A stretch of DNA of 64,000 nucleotides from Consotaella salsifontis (GCF_900167365.1 NZ_FUXL01000016.1:36671-100670), one strand, 5' to 3'. Shown: positions 18,563-30,296, numbered from the stretch's first letter. Notes: generated by a model not told the origin, from the sequence alone. Translations and numbers: made by a program.

Positions 18563-19852
18563 TCAGCGCTTCTCCACCGCCACGTAGTCGCGCTGCGGAG
18601 CGCCGGTGTAGAGCTGGCGCGGACGTCCGATGCGCTGATGCGGGTCCTCGATCATTTCCTTCCACTGTGCGATCCAGCCAACGGTACGTGCCAGCGCGAA
18701 GAGCACGGTGAACATGTTGGTCGGGAAGCCGAGTGCCTTCAGCGTGATACCCGAGTAGAAGTCAACGTTCGGATAGAGCTTCTTCTCGACGAAGTACTCA
18801 TCGTGAAGGGCAATGTGCTCCAGCTCCATCGCGACTTCCAGAAGCGGATCGTCCTTGATGCCTAGTTCGTCGAGCACTTCATGACAGGTCTGCTGCATGA
18901 TTTTGGCGCGCGGATCGTAATTCTTATAGACTCGGTGGCCGAAGCCCATGAGGCGGAAGGGATCGTTCTTGTCCTTTGCCCGAGCGATGTATTCCGGGAT
19001 GCGATCCTTGGTGCCGATCTCCATCAGCATGTTGAGCGCGGCCTCGTTGGCACCGCCATGGGCGGGGCCCCAAAGGCACGCGATGCCCGCGGCAATGCAC
19101 GCGAAGGGGTTGGCGCCCGAAGAGCCTGCAAGGCGAACGGTCGAGGTCGAGGCATTCTGCTCATGATCGGCGTGAAGGATGAAGATCCGGTCCATCGCGC
19201 GCGCCAGCACCGGGTTCACCTTGTAGGGCTCACACGGCACCGAGAAGCACATGTGCAGGAAGTTCTCGGCGTAGGACAGCTCATTGCGCGGGTAAACGAA
19301 GGGCTGGCCGATATGATACTTGTAGGCCATGGCAGCCAGGGTCGGCATCTTGGCGATCATGCGGAGCGATGCCACCATCCGCTGATGCGGATCGGAGATG
19401 TCGATGGAGTCATGATAGAAGGCCGAGAGCGCGCCGACTGAACCGACCATCACCGCCATCGGGTGAGCATCCCGGCGGAAACCGCTGTAGAATCGCGACA
19501 TCTGCTCGTGGATCATCGTGTGATGGGTCACACGGTATTCGAAGTCTTCCATCTCACGGGCGGTGGGCAGCTCGCCGTACAGCAGGAGATAGCAGGTTTC
19601 GAGGTAATGCCCTTCTTCCGCGAGTTGTTCGATCGGGTAGCCGCGATGAAGGAGAACACCCTTCTCGCCGTCGATATAGGTGATCTGCGACTCGCACGAA
19701 GCCGTCGACGTAAAGCCGGGGTCGAAGGTAAAAGCCCCGGTGTCCTTATACAGCGTCGTGATGTCGATGACGTCCGGGCCGATGGTCCCCTGCTGGATAG
19801 AAAACTCGACGTTCTTCCCGCCAACTTGCAGCGTGGCTGATTGCTTCGGCAT
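18563..19852 (-). CDS. gltA: Citrate synthase (type II)
   Basis: 429 aa. Condenses acetyl-CoA and oxaloacetate in the TCA cycle. The start [12 protein letters not shown] at ATG 19852 has GAAGGGG upstream. Catalytic residues are in [12 protein letters not shown] (His), [14 protein letters not shown] (His) and the later [16 protein letters not shown] segment. The hexameric Gram-negative type is indicated by the length and by the N-terminal beta domain with [22 protein letters not shown]. It is a single gene between gltX and the terminator at 18513. Confidence 0.98.
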   Translation of the reverse strand: MPKQSATLQVGGKNVEFSIQQGTIGPDVIDITTLYKDTGAFTFDPGFTSTASCESQITYIDGEKGVLLHRGYPIEQLAEEGHYLETCYLLLYGELPTAREMEDFEYRVTHHTMIHEQMSRFYSGFRRDAHPMAVMVGSVGALSAFYHDSIDISDPHQRMVASLRMIAKMPTLAAMAYKYHIGQPFVYPRNELSYAENFLHMCFSVPCEPYKVNPVLARAMDRIFILHADHEQNASTSTVRLAGSSGANPFACIAAGIACLWGPAHGGANEAALNMLMEIGTKDRIPEYIARAKDKNDPFRLMGFGHRVYKNYDPRAKIMQQTCHEVLDELGIKDDPLLEVAMELEHIALHDEYFVEKKLYPNVDFYSGITLKALGFPTNMFTVLFALARTVGWIAQWKEMIEDPHQRIGRPRQLYTGAPQRDYVAVEKR

Positions 19853-19928
19853 ATGTTTCCCCTTCTTCAAGAGCCGGGACCGGCTGGCCGCGGAACGGAG
19901 CGATTTGCTGCCGATTTTGGGTACCGCA

Positions 19929-19953
19929 AAGCGCTGTAAGTCACAAGTTTTGC
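19929..19953 (-). promoter_or_regulatory. Candidate gltA promoter element
   Basis: On the minus strand TTGTGA is followed 17 nt later by TACCCA, about 60 nt before the gltA ATG. The surrounding blocks AAGCGCTG, AAGTCACAAG and TTGCA (plus strand) recur before the acyltransferase gene at 2611-2636. The -10 match is weak. Confidence 0.35.
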
Positions 19954-20002
19954 AGCGCACAAGACGAGCCGGCGCCCGCGAGCGCCGAAGCTCACATTTA
20001 GA

Positions 20003-21424
20003 TCACTTTATCTGATCGTGTAGACGCCCGAGCGCTTCTTCGCGTCCGAGAACAGCTAGAACATCGAAGACCCCGGGCGACGTAGTTCGGCCCGTGAGCG
20101 CGGCCCGGAGCGGCTGTGCCGCCTTGCCAAGCTTCAACCCGTTCTTCTCGGCGAAATCGCGAACGAGGCCTTCCAGCGTTGGTGCAGACCAGTCCGATGC
20201 CGAAGCAAGAACCGCAGCGAGTTCGACAAGCAGAGCGCGACCCTCATCGGTGAGAAGAGCCGCTGCCTTCTCGTCGAGCGACAGGGGCCGCTCCGCGAAC
20301 AAAAAGGCAGCACCGTCGGCGAGTTCCACCAGCGTTTTCGCCCGGTCTTTCAACCCAGGCATCGCCGCCAGAAGTTGGGCGCGTACGAAGGCGTCGTCCC
20401 TTCCTTTCAGGATAACGCCGTTGGGTAGGAAATCCCGCTCGACCATCAGCGTCTCGACAAGATCGGTATCGCTCGACGCGCGAATCCAGTGACCGTTCAG
20501 CGCCTCCAGCTTGGCGAAGTCGAAGCGTGCCGCGCCCTTGTTGACATCCACGATGTCGAACCATGAAACCATGTCCTCGGTGGACATGATCTCGTCGTCG
20601 CCGTGGCTCCAGCCGAGGCGCGCGAGATAGTTGCGCAGCGCCACTGGCAGATAGCCCATCCCACGATAGGCCTCGACCCCCAGCGCGCCATGCCGCTTCG
20701 ACAGTTTGGCGCCATCCGGTCCGTGGATGAGGGGGATGTGGGCCATCTGCGGCACCGGCCAACTCATGGCGTCATAGATGAGCGTCTGGCGCGCGGCGTT
20801 GGTCAGATGGTCGTCGCCACGGATGATGTGGGTCACGCCCATGTCATGATCGTCCACAACGACCGCCAACATATAGGTGGGCGTGCCGTCCGAACGCAGC
20901 AGGACCAGATCGTCTAGATCCTTGTTCGGGAAGCGAATCTCGCCCTGAACCATGTCCTGGACATGGGTTTCGCCGTCGAGAGGCGCCTTGAGCCGAATAA
21001 CCGGCTTTACGCCTTCTGGCGCCTCGGACGGATCACGGTCGCGCCAGCGTCCGTCATAGCGGGGAGGCCGCTTCTCGGCCCGCGCCCGCTCGCGCATCTC
21101 TTCCAGTTCCTCGCTGGTGGCGTAGCAGTAGTAGGCGCGTCCACGACGAACCAGTTCTTCCGCCACCTCGCGATGGCGCGGCGCGCGCTCGAACTGCGAG
21201 ATCGGCGCCTCGTCCGCATCGAGCCCGAGCCAGGCGAGGCCGTCGATGATCGCCTGAACAGCCTCGGGCGTATAGCGCTCGCGGTCTGTATCCTCGATGC
21301 GCAGCAGCATCTTGCCGCCCTTGCCACGCGCATAAAGCCAGTTGAAGAGTGCGGTACGCGCACCACCGATGTGCAGATAACCAGTCGGAGAGGGCGCAAA
21401 ACGGGTCACAACGCGATCTGGCAT
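20003..21424 (-). CDS. gltX: Glutamyl-tRNA synthetase
   Basis: 473 aa class-I aminoacyl-tRNA synthetase. The HIGH-like motif reads HIGG (residues 18-21) in [26 protein letters not shown], and the KMSKS-like motif is KLSKRHG. Start ATG 21424 has the Shine-Dalgarno CTGGAGG; the longer open frame is rejected. Alphaproteobacteria usually have two GltX paralogues, one of which may misacylate tRNA-Gln for later amidation; which one this is cannot be told here. It is divergent from comEC across 107 bp. Confidence 0.97.
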   Translation of the reverse strand: MPDRVVTRFAPSPTGYLHIGGARTALFNWLYARGKGGKMLLRIEDTDRERYTPEAVQAIIDGLAWLGLDADEAPISQFERAPRHREVAEELVRRGRAYYCYATSEELEEMRERARAEKRPPRYDGRWRDRDPSEAPEGVKPVIRLKAPLDGETHVQDMVQGEIRFPNKDLDDLVLLRSDGTPTYMLAVVVDDHDMGVTHIIRGDDHLTNAARQTLIYDAMSWPVPQMAHIPLIHGPDGAKLSKRHGALGVEAYRGMGYLPVALRNYLARLGWSHGDDEIMSTEDMVSWFDIVDVNKGAARFDFAKLEALNGHWIRASSDTDLVETLMVERDFLPNGVILKGRDDAFVRAQLLAAMPGLKDRAKTLVELADGAAFLFAERPLSLDEKAAALLTDEGRALLVELAAVLASASDWSAPTLEGLVRDFAEKNGLKLGKAAQPLRAALTGRTTSPGVFDVLAVLGREEALGRLHDQIK

Positions 21425-21455
21425 CGCGAGACCTCCAGTTGAATGAGAAAAGCGT

Positions 21456-21472
21456 ATCCGATCTTCTCGGAT
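21456..21472. promoter_or_regulatory. Inverted repeat in the gltX/comEC divergent region
   Basis: ATCCGA and TCGGAT flank a 5-nt spacer, 32 bp from the gltX ATG and 60 bp from the comEC ATG. It could be an operator for either gene or a leader hairpin of gltX. No T-tract is present. Confidence 0.35.
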
Positions 21473-21531
21473 CAGATTTGATGTCGCGGTGTGTATCATA
21501 GGCCCGGAAAGACACAAGGCAGCAGAAGCCG

Positions 21532-23892
21532 ATGCGGACCGCTGAAACCCAAAGACATGCGGCAGAGCATCGGCGACCGATCTTCACCCGCCGCTATGCG
21601 CCACGCGGTGGCTCGTCTGATGAGGAGGGTGACGGCAGGCAGGGCTGGGCGGCGGTGCTTGGCGGCTGGATGGAGGCCGAGTCGGCGGCGCGCAGTGGCT
21701 TCTTCCTCCTTCCGATCGGCCTGATCCTCGGGGTCCTCCTAACTTATTGCGGCATGCCGCGGTGGCCCTACGCCGTCAGCTTCGCCCTCGCTGCGGCTCT
21801 CCTTCTCCTGAGCCACAGGCTTCAACGCCCGCTCGCCAGAACCTTGGCCACGCTCGCGGCCTCGATGATGCTGGGCAACGGACTTGCGGTGCACGAACTC
21901 GCAACGGTCGAGACGACAGTTCTTTCCGGTGAGGTTACGACCCGGATCGAGGGCAAGGTGATCTGGCGCGACCGCGACGATCGTGATCGCGTCCGATACC
22001 GGGTGCGTGTCATCTCGACGGAACGACCGCGCTTGAGTCGCCCTCCGGAAGAGGCGCAGATCCTGGTGGCGGCGAAGCATTCGGAGCTCGCGGTCGGGCA
22101 GACCTATCGCGGGCTGGTGCGCCTCAAGCCCCCGTCCGGCCCCGCGCTTCCGGGCTCCTATGATTTTGCCTTCACGCCCTTCTTCGAAGGCCTCGGCGCC
22201 TATGGCTACGCCTTGGGCGCTCCGGAGCCGCCAACCGGAGATGCGGAACTGGACCTCGCGCTTCGACTGACTCGTCTGCGCCTGGCGATCTCCGATCATA
22301 TCCGCTCCATCCTGCCGGACGAGTCCGGCGGCGTCGCAGCGGCCATCGTCACGGGCGAGCGATCCGGCATCTCCGATCGCGTCGACAACTGGCTTCGCCA
22401 AAGCGGGCTGTCTCACCTGTTGGCGATTTCCGGCCTGCACATGGCTCTCGTCGCAGGTTTTGCCCTGACGCTGACGCGCGCGGCGCTGGTCGCCATTCCG
22501 GGACTGCCGCTACGACATCCCATCAAGAAGTGGGCGGCCGGGGTCGCCCTGATCGTCGCCGGTCTTTACCTCCTCATATCAGGAGCGAACGTGGCGACGC
22601 AGCGGGCTTTCGTCATGCTCGCGATCATGCTTCTCGCCGTGCTTTTCGACCGGCCCGCGATCACGTCCCGCAATGTCGCGTTGGCCGCCATGATCGTTGT
22701 TGCGATGACGCCGCACGCCGTGATGACGGCAAGCTTCCAGATGTCCTTCTCGGCGACGATCGCTTTGGTCGGGGCCTACGGCACCTTCACGCACCGTTCC
22801 CGATCGTCCGGAAGACGCGGAATTGCGATCAAAGCATCCTATTCCGTCGTGCTATTCTTCGCCGGGATCGCCATATCGTCGATCCTCGCCAGCCTCGCCA
22901 CCGCCCCTTACTCAGCCTATCACTTCCAGAGAATCGTGCCGCTCGGCCTCATCGCCAATCTCCTCGTTTTGCCGGTCTTCAGCCTCTGGATCATGCCCCT
23001 TGCGCTCCTCGGCATGGTCTCGATGCCGTTCGGTCTCGATGCGATGTTCTTCCGCCTCGTGGGACAAGGCCTCGAACTCGTATTCCGCATGGCACAGATG
23101 GTCTCCGACACCATCCCGACCTACGACACCGGACTTGTTCCGCCGCTCACGCTTCTGTTGCTGACGGCCTCGCTGCTCGCCGCCTGCCTGCTCGTGAGCG
23201 GACTGCGCCTCGTCGCGATCCCGCTCGCTTTCACGGGCTTGATCATCGCGCGAACGGGACCGCCGCCACCGGAGTTGTTGATCTTCGAGGACGGCAAGGA
23301 AATCGCGCTGGTCGACGAGGACGGCGGGCTCTCCTTCCGCAAGAAGCGGCCCAACACATTCGTTGCGGACCAATGGCGCAAGGCGCTGGCGAGCGGCGAA
23401 GGGGCTACGCGGGAGCCTGGGTTCATCTGCGATGACCATGTCTGTCAGGGAAAAACTCGCAGCGGCCTGAGGGTCTTTTGGACCGACGACTACAAGCTCA
23501 CCGGCCGCGCCTGCGACGAAAGCGATGTCGCGATCGTCGCCAGAGCGATCAACCTTAAGGTTTGTCGCTCGGGAGCGGCTCTGGCGACACTCAAGACCTT
23601 GCGCGAGAGCGGCTCGCTTTCGGTGTCGCGGGACGGACCCAAGGGCAGGGCGCTCGTTACGCCCGCCATAACGAACCCGGTTTCGGACTGGAACGCTCAC
23701 CGCCTGGCGCCGTGGCCGGAGCGCTGGCAACGAAGCCAATCCAAGGATGACGCCGGCCCGTCGGTTCCTCACGAGGAGCATCCGTCTCGCGACACGGAGA
23801 ACGGCGGGAGCGATGCAAGTCCATCCAAAGCGCCGGGTAGGGGCAATCGAACGCCGGGCGAGCCGACAGCGGATCAGGAGCAGGACCGTTAG
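21532..23892 (+). CDS. ComEC/Rec2 family competence membrane protein
   Basis: 786 aa polytopic inner-membrane protein, thought to form the DNA-uptake channel in transformable bacteria. The N-terminal DUF4131/OB-like soluble part spans about 110-225. The Competence domain follows, with the marker [20 protein letters not shown] near 295-315 and many membrane helices. The C-terminal 180 residues are soluble, lack an obvious metallo-beta-lactamase HxHxDH motif and end in a low-complexity hydrophilic tail. Competence is not implied: rhizobial genomes carry this gene widely without proven natural transformation. It ends 2 nt before the convergent lexA stop. Confidence 0.88.
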   Translation: MRTAETQRHAAEHRRPIFTRRYAPRGGSSDEEGDGRQGWAAVLGGWMEAESAARSGFFLLPIGLILGVLLTYCGMPRWPYAVSFALAAALLLLSHRLQRPLARTLATLAASMMLGNGLAVHELATVETTVLSGEVTTRIEGKVIWRDRDDRDRVRYRVRVISTERPRLSRPPEEAQILVAAKHSELAVGQTYRGLVRLKPPSGPALPGSYDFAFTPFFEGLGAYGYALGAPEPPTGDAELDLALRLTRLRLAISDHIRSILPDESGGVAAAIVTGERSGISDRVDNWLRQSGLSHLLAISGLHMALVAGFALTLTRAALVAIPGLPLRHPIKKWAAGVALIVAGLYLLISGANVATQRAFVMLAIMLLAVLFDRPAITSRNVALAAMIVVAMTPHAVMTASFQMSFSATIALVGAYGTFTHRSRSSGRRGIAIKASYSVVLFFAGIAISSILASLATAPYSAYHFQRIVPLGLIANLLVLPVFSLWIMPLALLGMVSMPFGLDAMFFRLVGQGLELVFRMAQMVSDTIPTYDTGLVPPLTLLLLTASLLAACLLVSGLRLVAIPLAFTGLIIARTGPPPPELLIFEDGKEIALVDEDGGLSFRKKRPNTFVADQWRKALASGEGATREPGFICDDHVCQGKTRSGLRVFWTDDYKLTGRACDESDVAIVARAINLKVCRSGAALATLKTLRESGSLSVSRDGPKGRALVTPAITNPVSDWNAHRLAPWPERWQRSQSKDDAGPSVPHEEHPSRDTENGGSDASPSKAPGRGNRTPGEPTADQEQDR

Positions 23893-23894
23893 GT

Positions 23895-24641
23895 TCAGTA
23901 CCGCCGAATAAGTCCCACCAGTCTGCCCTGAACCTTCACCCGCTCCGCGCCGAAGATGCGCGTTTCATAGGCCGGGTTGGCGGCTTCGAGAGCGATGCGG
24001 TCGCCGCGCCGCCGAAAGCGCTTCAACGTCGCCTCTTCGTCGTCCACCAGAGCCACCACGATCTCGCCCGGCGTCGCGGTCTCTGTCCGGCGGATCACCA
24101 CCGTATCGCCGTCGAGGATGCCCGCCTCCACCATCGAATCGCCCTTCACCTCGAGAGCGTAATGTTCTCCTGATCCGACCATATCCGGCGGGAGAGGGAT
24201 CGAGTGGGTCTGATGCTGGATCGCCGAGATCGGCACGCCGGCGGCGATACGGCCCATGACCGGAATGCTGACAGGGCCATTTTCGGTTTCAGAGGCGAAG
24301 GCCGGGCGCCGCCCGGCGAGGGGAGCGACCCGCGGCGCGGGGGCGCTCACTTCGGTCCGGGAATCGCGGCTGCCTTCGATCACGCTTGGGGTGAACCCCG
24401 CCCGCGCTTTGGCCGCCGGCGGCATCGAGTCCGGCAGCTTCAGAACCTCCAGCGCGCGCGCTCGGTTTGGCAGACGGCGGATGAAGCCGCGTTCCTCCAG
24501 GGCCGTGATCAACCGGTGGATGCCGGATTTCGACCGCAGATCGAGTGCATCCTTCATCTCGTCGAACGAGGGTGGGATGCCTTCCTCCTTCAACCGCTGA
24601 TGGATGAACATCAGCAGGTCGTGCTGCTTGCGCGTCAGCAT
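23895..24641 (-). CDS. lexA: SOS transcriptional repressor LexA
   Basis: 248 aa. The N-terminal winged helix ([32 protein letters not shown]) is followed by a linker. The self-cleavage site is Ala134-Gly135 in GRIAAGVP, with catalytic Ser169 in VKGDSM and Lys207 in EATLKR. RecA filaments trigger cleavage. Start ATG 24641 replaces a longer frame that would cross the operator. The upstream 86 bp carries an alphaproteobacterial SOS box, so it is autoregulated although it lies downstream of moeA. Confidence 0.97.
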   Translation of the reverse strand: MLTRKQHDLLMFIHQRLKEEGIPPSFDEMKDALDLRSKSGIHRLITALEERGFIRRLPNRARALEVLKLPDSMPPAAKARAGFTPSVIEGSRDSRTEVSAPAPRVAPLAGRRPAFASETENGPVSIPVMGRIAAGVPISAIQHQTHSIPLPPDMVGSGEHYALEVKGDSMVEAGILDGDTVVIRRTETATPGEIVVALVDDEEATLKRFRRRGDRIALEAANPAYETRIFGAERVKVQGRLVGLIRRY

Positions 24642-24684
24642 CGCGGCGAATCCTTTGCGAAACAAAACCTGAACAGATCTAGCT

Positions 24685-24699
24685 GTTCCAGTTGTGTTC
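24685..24699. promoter_or_regulatory. LexA (SOS) box before lexA
   Basis: GTTCCAGTTGTGTTC is a perfect GTTC-N7-GTTC direct repeat, the known alphaproteobacterial LexA operator. It is 44 bp upstream of the lexA ATG. The left GTTC is also part of the inverted repeat GAACAG-N6-CTGTTC (24671-24688). Confidence 0.9.
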
Positions 24700-24727
24700 C
24701 GCAAGAGAGTCGCGGCGGTTCAGGGGA

Positions 24728-25930
24728 TCAATCGAGCGGCAGATAAAGGCACGGCTCCCCGGCCTCGGCGGCGGCGGCCGAGATCGGCCTCATCAGCAGC
24801 GCGGAGGCTTCGGCGTAGACGGAAAGGAGCGACGAGTCCTGGCGGTCCAGTGGAAAGACCCGGACCTCGCCATCCACTTCAGTCGTCGTGGCACGAATGA
24901 AGTCCGACCGGGCTCCGTTGGCGCGGACGGGCGCACCGAGGCGCCCCTTCTGCAGGCCTTGCCGCGCGGAGCGTCCGGCCAGCCGCTCGATGAGAGGCTT
25001 CAGGAAAAGCGTCGAGGAAACGAGGCTTGATGCAGGATTGCCCGGCAGGCCGATCAGCCGCGTTTTACCGAGGCGCCCGGTCATGATCGGTTTTCCCGGC
25101 CGCATGGCGACCTTCCAGAAACCCAATTCAACGCCTTTGGCGGCATAGACCTCGCCGATGTGATCATGATCGCCGACCGAGACGCCGCCGATGGTCACGA
25201 GAATGTCGACACCCTCGTCGAGACCGCGCTGAACACGCTGACCGATGACCTCGGGATCATCCGGCGCGATGCCGTAGTCGAGAGCCTCGCCGCCAGCCGC
25301 GCGCACGATCGCGGCGACGCCATAGCCGTTGGACGCGACGATCTGGGATGGGCCAACGGGCGCGCCGGGAGGCACCAGCTCGTCGCCCGTGGCGAGAATC
25401 GCGACGCGCGGTCGTTCGCGAACCGGCAGGACAGGGTATCCGCCGCTCGCGGCAAGCGCGAGGGCTCCGGGGCGCAGTAGAGTTCCTGCGGAAAGGAGAA
25501 GCTGACCTTCCGAAAAATCCGCTCCGGCGCGCCTGATATGAAGGTTGGCCCGGAGCGCCGACGTCGCCTTTAGTCTCCCATCGGGAAGGCGCTCGGCATC
25601 CTCCTGAACGAGGATGGTGTCCGCGCCCGCCGGCACGGGCGCTCCGGTGAAGATGCGGACGGCCTCGCCGGGAACGATCGCGCGCTCGAAAGCGCGTCCC
25701 GCGGCCGACTCACCAACGACGGCGACGGATTTACCAGGATCAGAAAGGTCTTCGGCGCGGAGCGCGTAGCCATCCATGGCCGAGGCGTCGAAGCTCGGTT
25801 GCGTCCGCTTGGCGATCAAGTCTTCCGCAAGAACGCGCCCAAGCGCTTCGTGCAAGGGAATGTCATCGACGCCGCCCAGCGGTTCTACGCCTTCGAGCAG
25901 CCGCTCCAATGCCTCATCGACAGAGATCAT
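24728..25930 (-). CDS. moeA: Molybdopterin molybdenumtransferase MoeA
   Basis: 400 aa. Inserts molybdate into adenylylated molybdopterin. [12 protein letters not shown] is the usual N terminus. Signatures are [65 protein letters not shown] and GLPGNPASS. Start ATG 25930 overlaps the moaC stop by 4 nt (ATGA), so the two are translationally coupled. This gene is the last of the ppiD-trpDC-moaC-moeA chain, with lexA 86 bp further on. Confidence 0.96.
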   Translation of the reverse strand: MISVDEALERLLEGVEPLGGVDDIPLHEALGRVLAEDLIAKRTQPSFDASAMDGYALRAEDLSDPGKSVAVVGESAAGRAFERAIVPGEAVRIFTGAPVPAGADTILVQEDAERLPDGRLKATSALRANLHIRRAGADFSEGQLLLSAGTLLRPGALALAASGGYPVLPVRERPRVAILATGDELVPPGAPVGPSQIVASNGYGVAAIVRAAGGEALDYGIAPDDPEVIGQRVQRGLDEGVDILVTIGGVSVGDHDHIGEVYAAKGVELGFWKVAMRPGKPIMTGRLGKTRLIGLPGNPASSLVSSTLFLKPLIERLAGRSARQGLQKGRLGAPVRANGARSDFIRATTTEVDGEVRVFPLDRQDSSLLSVYAEASALLMRPISAAAAEAGEPCLYLPLD

Positions 25931-26424
25931 TCGTCTTGTCCCGCAGTCCAATGCCCTGATTTGCCACCCGCTTTTTCCAGAAGGCGGATTCCGGTGATGC
26001 TCATGCCTCGATCGACGGCTTTCGCCATGTCGTAGACGGTGAGGCAAGCGACGGAGACGGCCGTCAACGCCTCCATTTCGATGCCGGTCTTGCCGGACAC
26101 CTTGGCCGTTGCGGTGACGCGCACGCCGGGCAGTGCCGGTTCCGGCAGGAGATCGACCTTAACCGACGTCAGCATCAGGGGATGGCAGAGCGGGATGAGA
26201 TCCGACGTTCGCTTGGCCGCCATGATACCGGCGATTCGGGCGGCCGCGAGAACGTCTCCCTTGGCCGCGTCGCCGGAAACAATGAGCGCCAGGGTCTCCG
26301 GCTTCATCAGGACGAGCCCCTCGGCGCGGGCGACGCGATCGGTTTCGGCCTTGGCTCCGACGTCGACCATGCGGGCCTCGCCGCGCTCGTCGACGTGTGT
26401 CAGGCGATTGTCAGACTGGCTCAT
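25927..26424 (-). CDS. moaC: Cyclic pyranopterin monophosphate synthase MoaC
   Basis: 165 aa. Converts 3',8-cyclo-GTP to cyclic pyranopterin monophosphate in molybdenum-cofactor synthesis. Typical segments: [32 protein letters not shown] and [26 protein letters not shown], with the catalytic Lys in [14 protein letters not shown] or nearby. It overlaps trpC and moeA by 4 nt on each side. The trpDC-moaC-moeA order is common in rhizobia. Confidence 0.97.
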   Translation of the reverse strand: MSQSDNRLTHVDERGEARMVDVGAKAETDRVARAEGLVLMKPETLALIVSGDAAKGDVLAAARIAGIMAAKRTSDLIPLCHPLMLTSVKVDLLPEPALPGVRVTATAKVSGKTGIEMEALTAVSVACLTVYDMAKAVDRGMSITGIRLLEKAGGKSGHWTAGQDE

Positions 26425-27230
26425 GCGTTTGTGGCTCCGGCTTCGTCCTTCAGAAGGCGGATGGTTGCCGCCGTCACATCGTCCTGGCGCATCAGGCTCT
26501 CGCCGACCAGAAACGTTCGGATTCCGACATGCGCCAGACGCTGGCAGTCCTCATGGGTGAAGATGCCGCTCTCGCCGACGACGAGGCGATCCTCGGGAAC
26601 ACGCCCAGCGAGCTGCTCCGCCGTTTCCAGCGATGTCTCAAAGGTGCGAAGGTTGCGGTTGTTGATGCCGACGAGCGGCGATTTCAGCTTCAGCGCGCGA
26701 TCCAGTTCGGCGGCGTCGTGGACCTCCAGCAGAACGTCCATGCCAAATTCTATCGCCGCCGCCTCCAGTTCATGGGCGCAGGGATCGTCCACCGCGGCCA
26801 TGATGATGAGAATCGCGTCGGCTCCCCAGGCGCGCGCCTCGACCACCTGATACGGATCGAACATGAAATCCTTGCGCAGCGCGGGCAGGCCGGTTGCCTC
26901 GCGCGCGGCCGTCAGGAACTCTGGCGCTCCCTGAAAGGATGGCGCATCGGTGAGGACGCTCAAGCAGGCGGCACCGCCCGCCTCGTACTGCCGCGCGAGG
27001 GCGGGGGGATCGAAGTCGGGCCGGATCAAGCCTTTGGATGGGCTCGCCTTCTTGACCTCCGCAATCAGTGCGAATCCGTCCGCCGAAGCGCGCCGCAGAG
27101 CGGCGGTAAATCCACGGACCGGCGCTTGTGCCTTGGCGCGCGCGTCAATCTCGGAGAGCGGCACCTGCGTCTTTGCGGCCGCAATCTCTTTGCGCTTGTA
27201 GGCCTCGATTCGCTTCAGGATGTCGCTCAA
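26421..27230 (-). CDS. trpC: Indole-3-glycerol phosphate synthase
   Basis: 269 aa TIM-barrel enzyme of tryptophan synthesis. The start is a TTG at 27230 ([19 protein letters not shown]), overlapping the trpD TGA, with GGAGGGCGGAG about 2-12 nt upstream. No in-frame ATG matches the family N terminus. Signatures: [56 protein letters not shown] and [16 protein letters not shown]. The longer open frame through trpD is a shadow. It is coupled to moaC by a 4-nt overlap. Confidence 0.96.
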   Translation of the reverse strand: MSDILKRIEAYKRKEIAAAKTQVPLSEIDARAKAQAPVRGFTAALRRASADGFALIAEVKKASPSKGLIRPDFDPPALARQYEAGGAACLSVLTDAPSFQGAPEFLTAAREATGLPALRKDFMFDPYQVVEARAWGADAILIIMAAVDDPCAHELEAAAIEFGMDVLLEVHDAAELDRALKLKSPLVGINNRNLRTFETSLETAEQLAGRVPEDRLVVGESGIFTHEDCQRLAHVGIRTFLVGESLMRQDDVTAATIRLLKDEAGATNA

Positions 27231-28258
27231 GCTCCGCCCTCCATCGGCTGATTGCTGGCCGCAACCAGTTTGGCAAGAACGTCTCTGGCCGCGCCGCTTT
27301 CGATCGAGCGCCGAGCGAGCGCCAGCCCTTCCGAGAGATCCTCCGCAACCCCCGCGACGACAAAGGCGCCCGCGCTGTTGAGAAGAACGATGTCGCGATA
27401 GCCATTGTCCGCGCCTTCCAGAACCGAAATCAGCGCGGCGGCATTCTCCCTGGCGTCGCCACCCTTGATGGCTGCCAGCGGATGACAAGCCAGTCCAAGG
27501 GATTCGGGTTCCAGGGTGAAGCGGATGATCTCGCCGTCGCGCAGCGCCGCCACTTCCGTCTGGCCGCACACGGTCATCTCGTCGAGCCCGTCGCCATGGA
27601 CGACCCATGCTGCGCTCGCCCCCAGCGCCTTCAGCGTTTCCGCAATGGGAACCAGCCATTCGGGCGAGTAGACGCCGACGAGAAACTGCTTCACGCCGGC
27701 AGGATTGGCGAGAGGTCCGAGGAGATTGAAGATGGTGCGGGTGCCGAGTTCGACGCGGCTCGGCCCGACGAAGCGCATCGCCTTGTGATGATTGGGAGCG
27801 AACATGAAGCCGATGTTCGCCTCGCTCAGGGTGCGCGTGATCGCGGCGGGCGTCAGCTCGACATTCACGCCCAGCGCCGACAGGACATCGGCGGCGCCTG
27901 ATTTGGAGGAGAGCGCGCGATTGCCGTGCTTTGCGACAGGCACGCCCCCGCCGGCGACGACGAACGCCGAACAGGTGGAGACGTTCAAGGTGCCGGCGTG
28001 ATCGCCGCCCGTTCCGACGATATCCATCGCGTTTGCCGGCGCCGAGACCGGCAGCATGTTGGCGCGCATGACGGAAACGGCGCCGGCGATCTCGTCCACT
28101 GTCTCGCCGCGCACCCGCAGCGCCATCAGGAAGCCGCCGATCTGCGAGGGCGTGGCCTCGCCCGACATCAAGATCGAGAAGGCCTGTTCGGCCTCCTCGC
28201 GCGTCAGCGCTTGACCGGCAGCAACCTTTCCGATGAGAGGCTTCAGCTGGGAGCTCAT
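27227..28258 (-). CDS. trpD: Anthranilate phosphoribosyltransferase
   Basis: 343 aa. Transfers phosphoribosyl from PRPP to anthranilate. Motifs: [44 protein letters not shown] PRPP site (from about 80), [22 protein letters not shown] and [15 protein letters not shown]. The first 4 nt overlap the ppiD stop. No trpG or trp leader is present nearby; rhizobia usually have a fused trpEG elsewhere. Confidence 0.97.
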   Translation of the reverse strand: MSSQLKPLIGKVAAGQALTREEAEQAFSILMSGEATPSQIGGFLMALRVRGETVDEIAGAVSVMRANMLPVSAPANAMDIVGTGGDHAGTLNVSTCSAFVVAGGGVPVAKHGNRALSSKSGAADVLSALGVNVELTPAAITRTLSEANIGFMFAPNHHKAMRFVGPSRVELGTRTIFNLLGPLANPAGVKQFLVGVYSPEWLVPIAETLKALGASAAWVVHGDGLDEMTVCGQTEVAALRDGEIIRFTLEPESLGLACHPLAAIKGGDARENAAALISVLEGADNGYRDIVLLNSAGAFVVAGVAEDLSEGLALARRSIESGAARDVLAKLVAASNQPMEGGA

Positions 28259-30144
28259 CGGACAGCCACCTGCGCCTGCTCGACGGCCTTCGGGTTCATC
28301 CGCACCGTGTACTCCTGCTGCATCAAGCCGATGTAGCTTTGGTAGAGATCGTTCTTCATCATTTCGGCAATGCGTTGGCGCTGTTCAGCCGTGACGCTCG
28401 ACGCGGGATCTGCGGGCGGGTTCACGGCTGTCACCTTGAGGAGAACGCGCGAGTCTTTTGGCGCGGGGGCTTCGGCCACATATCCGGTTTTGCCGGAGAA
28501 TGCCGCGTTGGCGCCGGCCGGTCCGAGATCGGTGGCGGCCGATTGGCGCGAGACGCCGGTGGCGGTCGAAGTCACAAGGCCGGCCTCGACCGCTATCGTG
28601 GTCAGCGAGTCACCCTTTTGGAGACGCTCAAGATACGCCTTGGAACGCTCGGCAAGCAGGCGCTGCGTCTCCTGCTCCTGCCAATCCGCGACCACCTGGT
28701 CGTGGACGTCCTCGAGACTTCTGTCGTGAGCCGGCTCGACGCTCTTGACGTCGTAGAACACGTATCCCGATGCCGAGGGCACGTTGATTGGCGCGTTATC
28801 GAGTCCGACCTCGCTGTCGAACGCGGCCTTCAAAAGCTCGTCGCTCTCAGGCAGCTTCTCGACCGGCTTGCCGTCGGGGCCTCGGCCCGCGCGGTCGACG
28901 GCGGCCACCGTCTTGAAATCGATGCCGGCCTTCTTGGTCGCTTCCTCAAAAGTGGCTCCGCTGGCCCGCGCGTCCTCATAGGTGTCGTATGCCTGAAGAA
29001 CGGCATCCGAGGCGCCCTCGCGCGCGAGATCGCGACGAATGGCGTCCTCGACTTCGGAGAGCGGGCGCACCGCCTCCGGCTGAACCTCAGTCACGCGGAC
29101 GAGAGCCGGACCGAAGATGCCAGGGACAACATCACTCACCTTGCCCGATTCGACGTTGAAGGCGGCATCCGCGATCGTCTTGTCGGCAATGTCGCCCTTG
29201 GCGACCAGACCGAGATCCGTATCGGCCAGGGAACGCCCCGCTTCTTTGGCGACGTCCTCAAATGAGGCGCCGGCGTCAATTTTCGCCTTGGCCGCCTTGG
29301 CCGCGTCCTCATTCGGAAACACCAGCTGCTGGACATGGCGCCGCTCGGGTGTGGTGAAGCGGGCACGATTGTTGTCGTAGTCCTGCTGGACCTGCTCGGA
29401 CGAGACCGCGGCCGGATCGGCAATGGCCTCCGGCGTCAGTTCGGCGTAGGCGATCGAGCGATATTCGGGCGCGGCATAGCTTGCCTTATGATCCTCGAAA
29501 TAGGCGTGCAGCGCATCCGCGTCCGGAGTCGCCACCGGCTGGACGAGCGAGGGGGGCAGCATCAGGTAATCTACCGTGCGCCGCTCTCCGTTATAGAGGC
29601 CGATCGCGGTGTCGATCACCGACGGCGCCGCGGTCCCCTCTGCGATCACGTCGACGATCTGGCTGCGGACTGCCGCCTTGGCGCGGTTCTCGATATAGGC
29701 GTCCTCGTTCAGTCCCAGCTGATTCAACACCTGCCGGAAAGCGCCACGAGAGAAATTGCCGTTTTGATCGTGGAACGAGGGGTCCTCGGCAATCAAATCG
29801 GCCAGGCGATCCTGGGAGAGACCAAGATTGAGGTGTCGGGCCTGCTCGCTGAGTACGGCGTCCGCCACGAGCTGGCTGAGCACCTGCTGATCGACGCCCG
29901 CCTGCTGGGCCTCCTCCTTGGTGAGACGTCGTCCCATCTGCTGGGAAAGAGCCATCTGCGCGCGCTGGTAGGTGAAGACATAGTCGCGGATGGACACCTC
30001 GGTGTCGCCGGCCGAGATCACCGTCGTCGGGGTCGTGCCGCGAAACACATCGGCAATTCCCCAGACGCCGAAGCTGATCACGAGAAGGCCAAGGAGCAGC
30101 TTGGCCACCCAGCTTCCTGCGGCTTTGCGCAATGAGTCCATCAT
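28255..30144 (-). CDS. Membrane-anchored peptidyl-prolyl isomerase PpiD/SurA-like
   Basis: 629 aa from ATG 30144 (a second ATG directly follows); GGAGGG lies about 9 nt upstream. A single N-terminal membrane helix ([23 protein letters not shown]) anchors a long periplasmic part. A SurA_N-type chaperone domain spans about 35-170. A parvulin-like domain lies near 260-370, with [15 protein letters not shown] and LGLVAKGDI. PpiD helps newly exported proteins fold near SecYEG. The longer frame upstream is in the divergent promoter region. It heads the run ending at moeA. Confidence 0.92.
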   Translation of the reverse strand: MMDSLRKAAGSWVAKLLLGLLVISFGVWGIADVFRGTTPTTVISAGDTEVSIRDYVFTYQRAQMALSQQMGRRLTKEEAQQAGVDQQVLSQLVADAVLSEQARHLNLGLSQDRLADLIAEDPSFHDQNGNFSRGAFRQVLNQLGLNEDAYIENRAKAAVRSQIVDVIAEGTAAPSVIDTAIGLYNGERRTVDYLMLPPSLVQPVATPDADALHAYFEDHKASYAAPEYRSIAYAELTPEAIADPAAVSSEQVQQDYDNNRARFTTPERRHVQQLVFPNEDAAKAAKAKIDAGASFEDVAKEAGRSLADTDLGLVAKGDIADKTIADAAFNVESGKVSDVVPGIFGPALVRVTEVQPEAVRPLSEVEDAIRRDLAREGASDAVLQAYDTYEDARASGATFEEATKKAGIDFKTVAAVDRAGRGPDGKPVEKLPESDELLKAAFDSEVGLDNAPINVPSASGYVFYDVKSVEPAHDRSLEDVHDQVVADWQEQETQRLLAERSKAYLERLQKGDSLTTIAVEAGLVTSTATGVSRQSAATDLGPAGANAAFSGKTGYVAEAPAPKDSRVLLKVTAVNPPADPASSVTAEQRQRIAEMMKNDLYQSYIGLMQQEYTVRMNPKAVEQAQVAVR

Positions 30145-30267
30145 CTTAATCAACCCTCCTGGCGGTGGCCGAAAGGCGGCCGCCGCACCACGGCACTCGG
30201 ACGCCGGCGGTCGCCGCACCCGGAACAGGACCATTGGGGCATCGCCGCCCCCGGCCCGGAGCAATCC

Positions 30268-30296
30268 TATTAGGAAAAAGCGCCGATGGGACGCAA
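30268..30296 (-). promoter_or_regulatory. Candidate ppiD promoter
   Basis: On the minus strand TTGCGT (30296-30291) and CTAATA (30273-30268) are 17 nt apart, about 125 nt before the ppiD start. The -10 lies in the small palindrome TCCTATTAGGA. This may drive the whole ppiD-trpDC-moaC-moeA run. Confidence 0.4.

Noticed and set aside
21532..23892. Evidence for natural competence
   Set aside because: ComEC alone is widespread in rhizobia; no other competence gene is in the window.
26421..27659. 412-codon version of trpC
   Set aside because: The N-terminal 143 codons overlap trpD in another frame; the family N terminus starts at the TTG at 27230.
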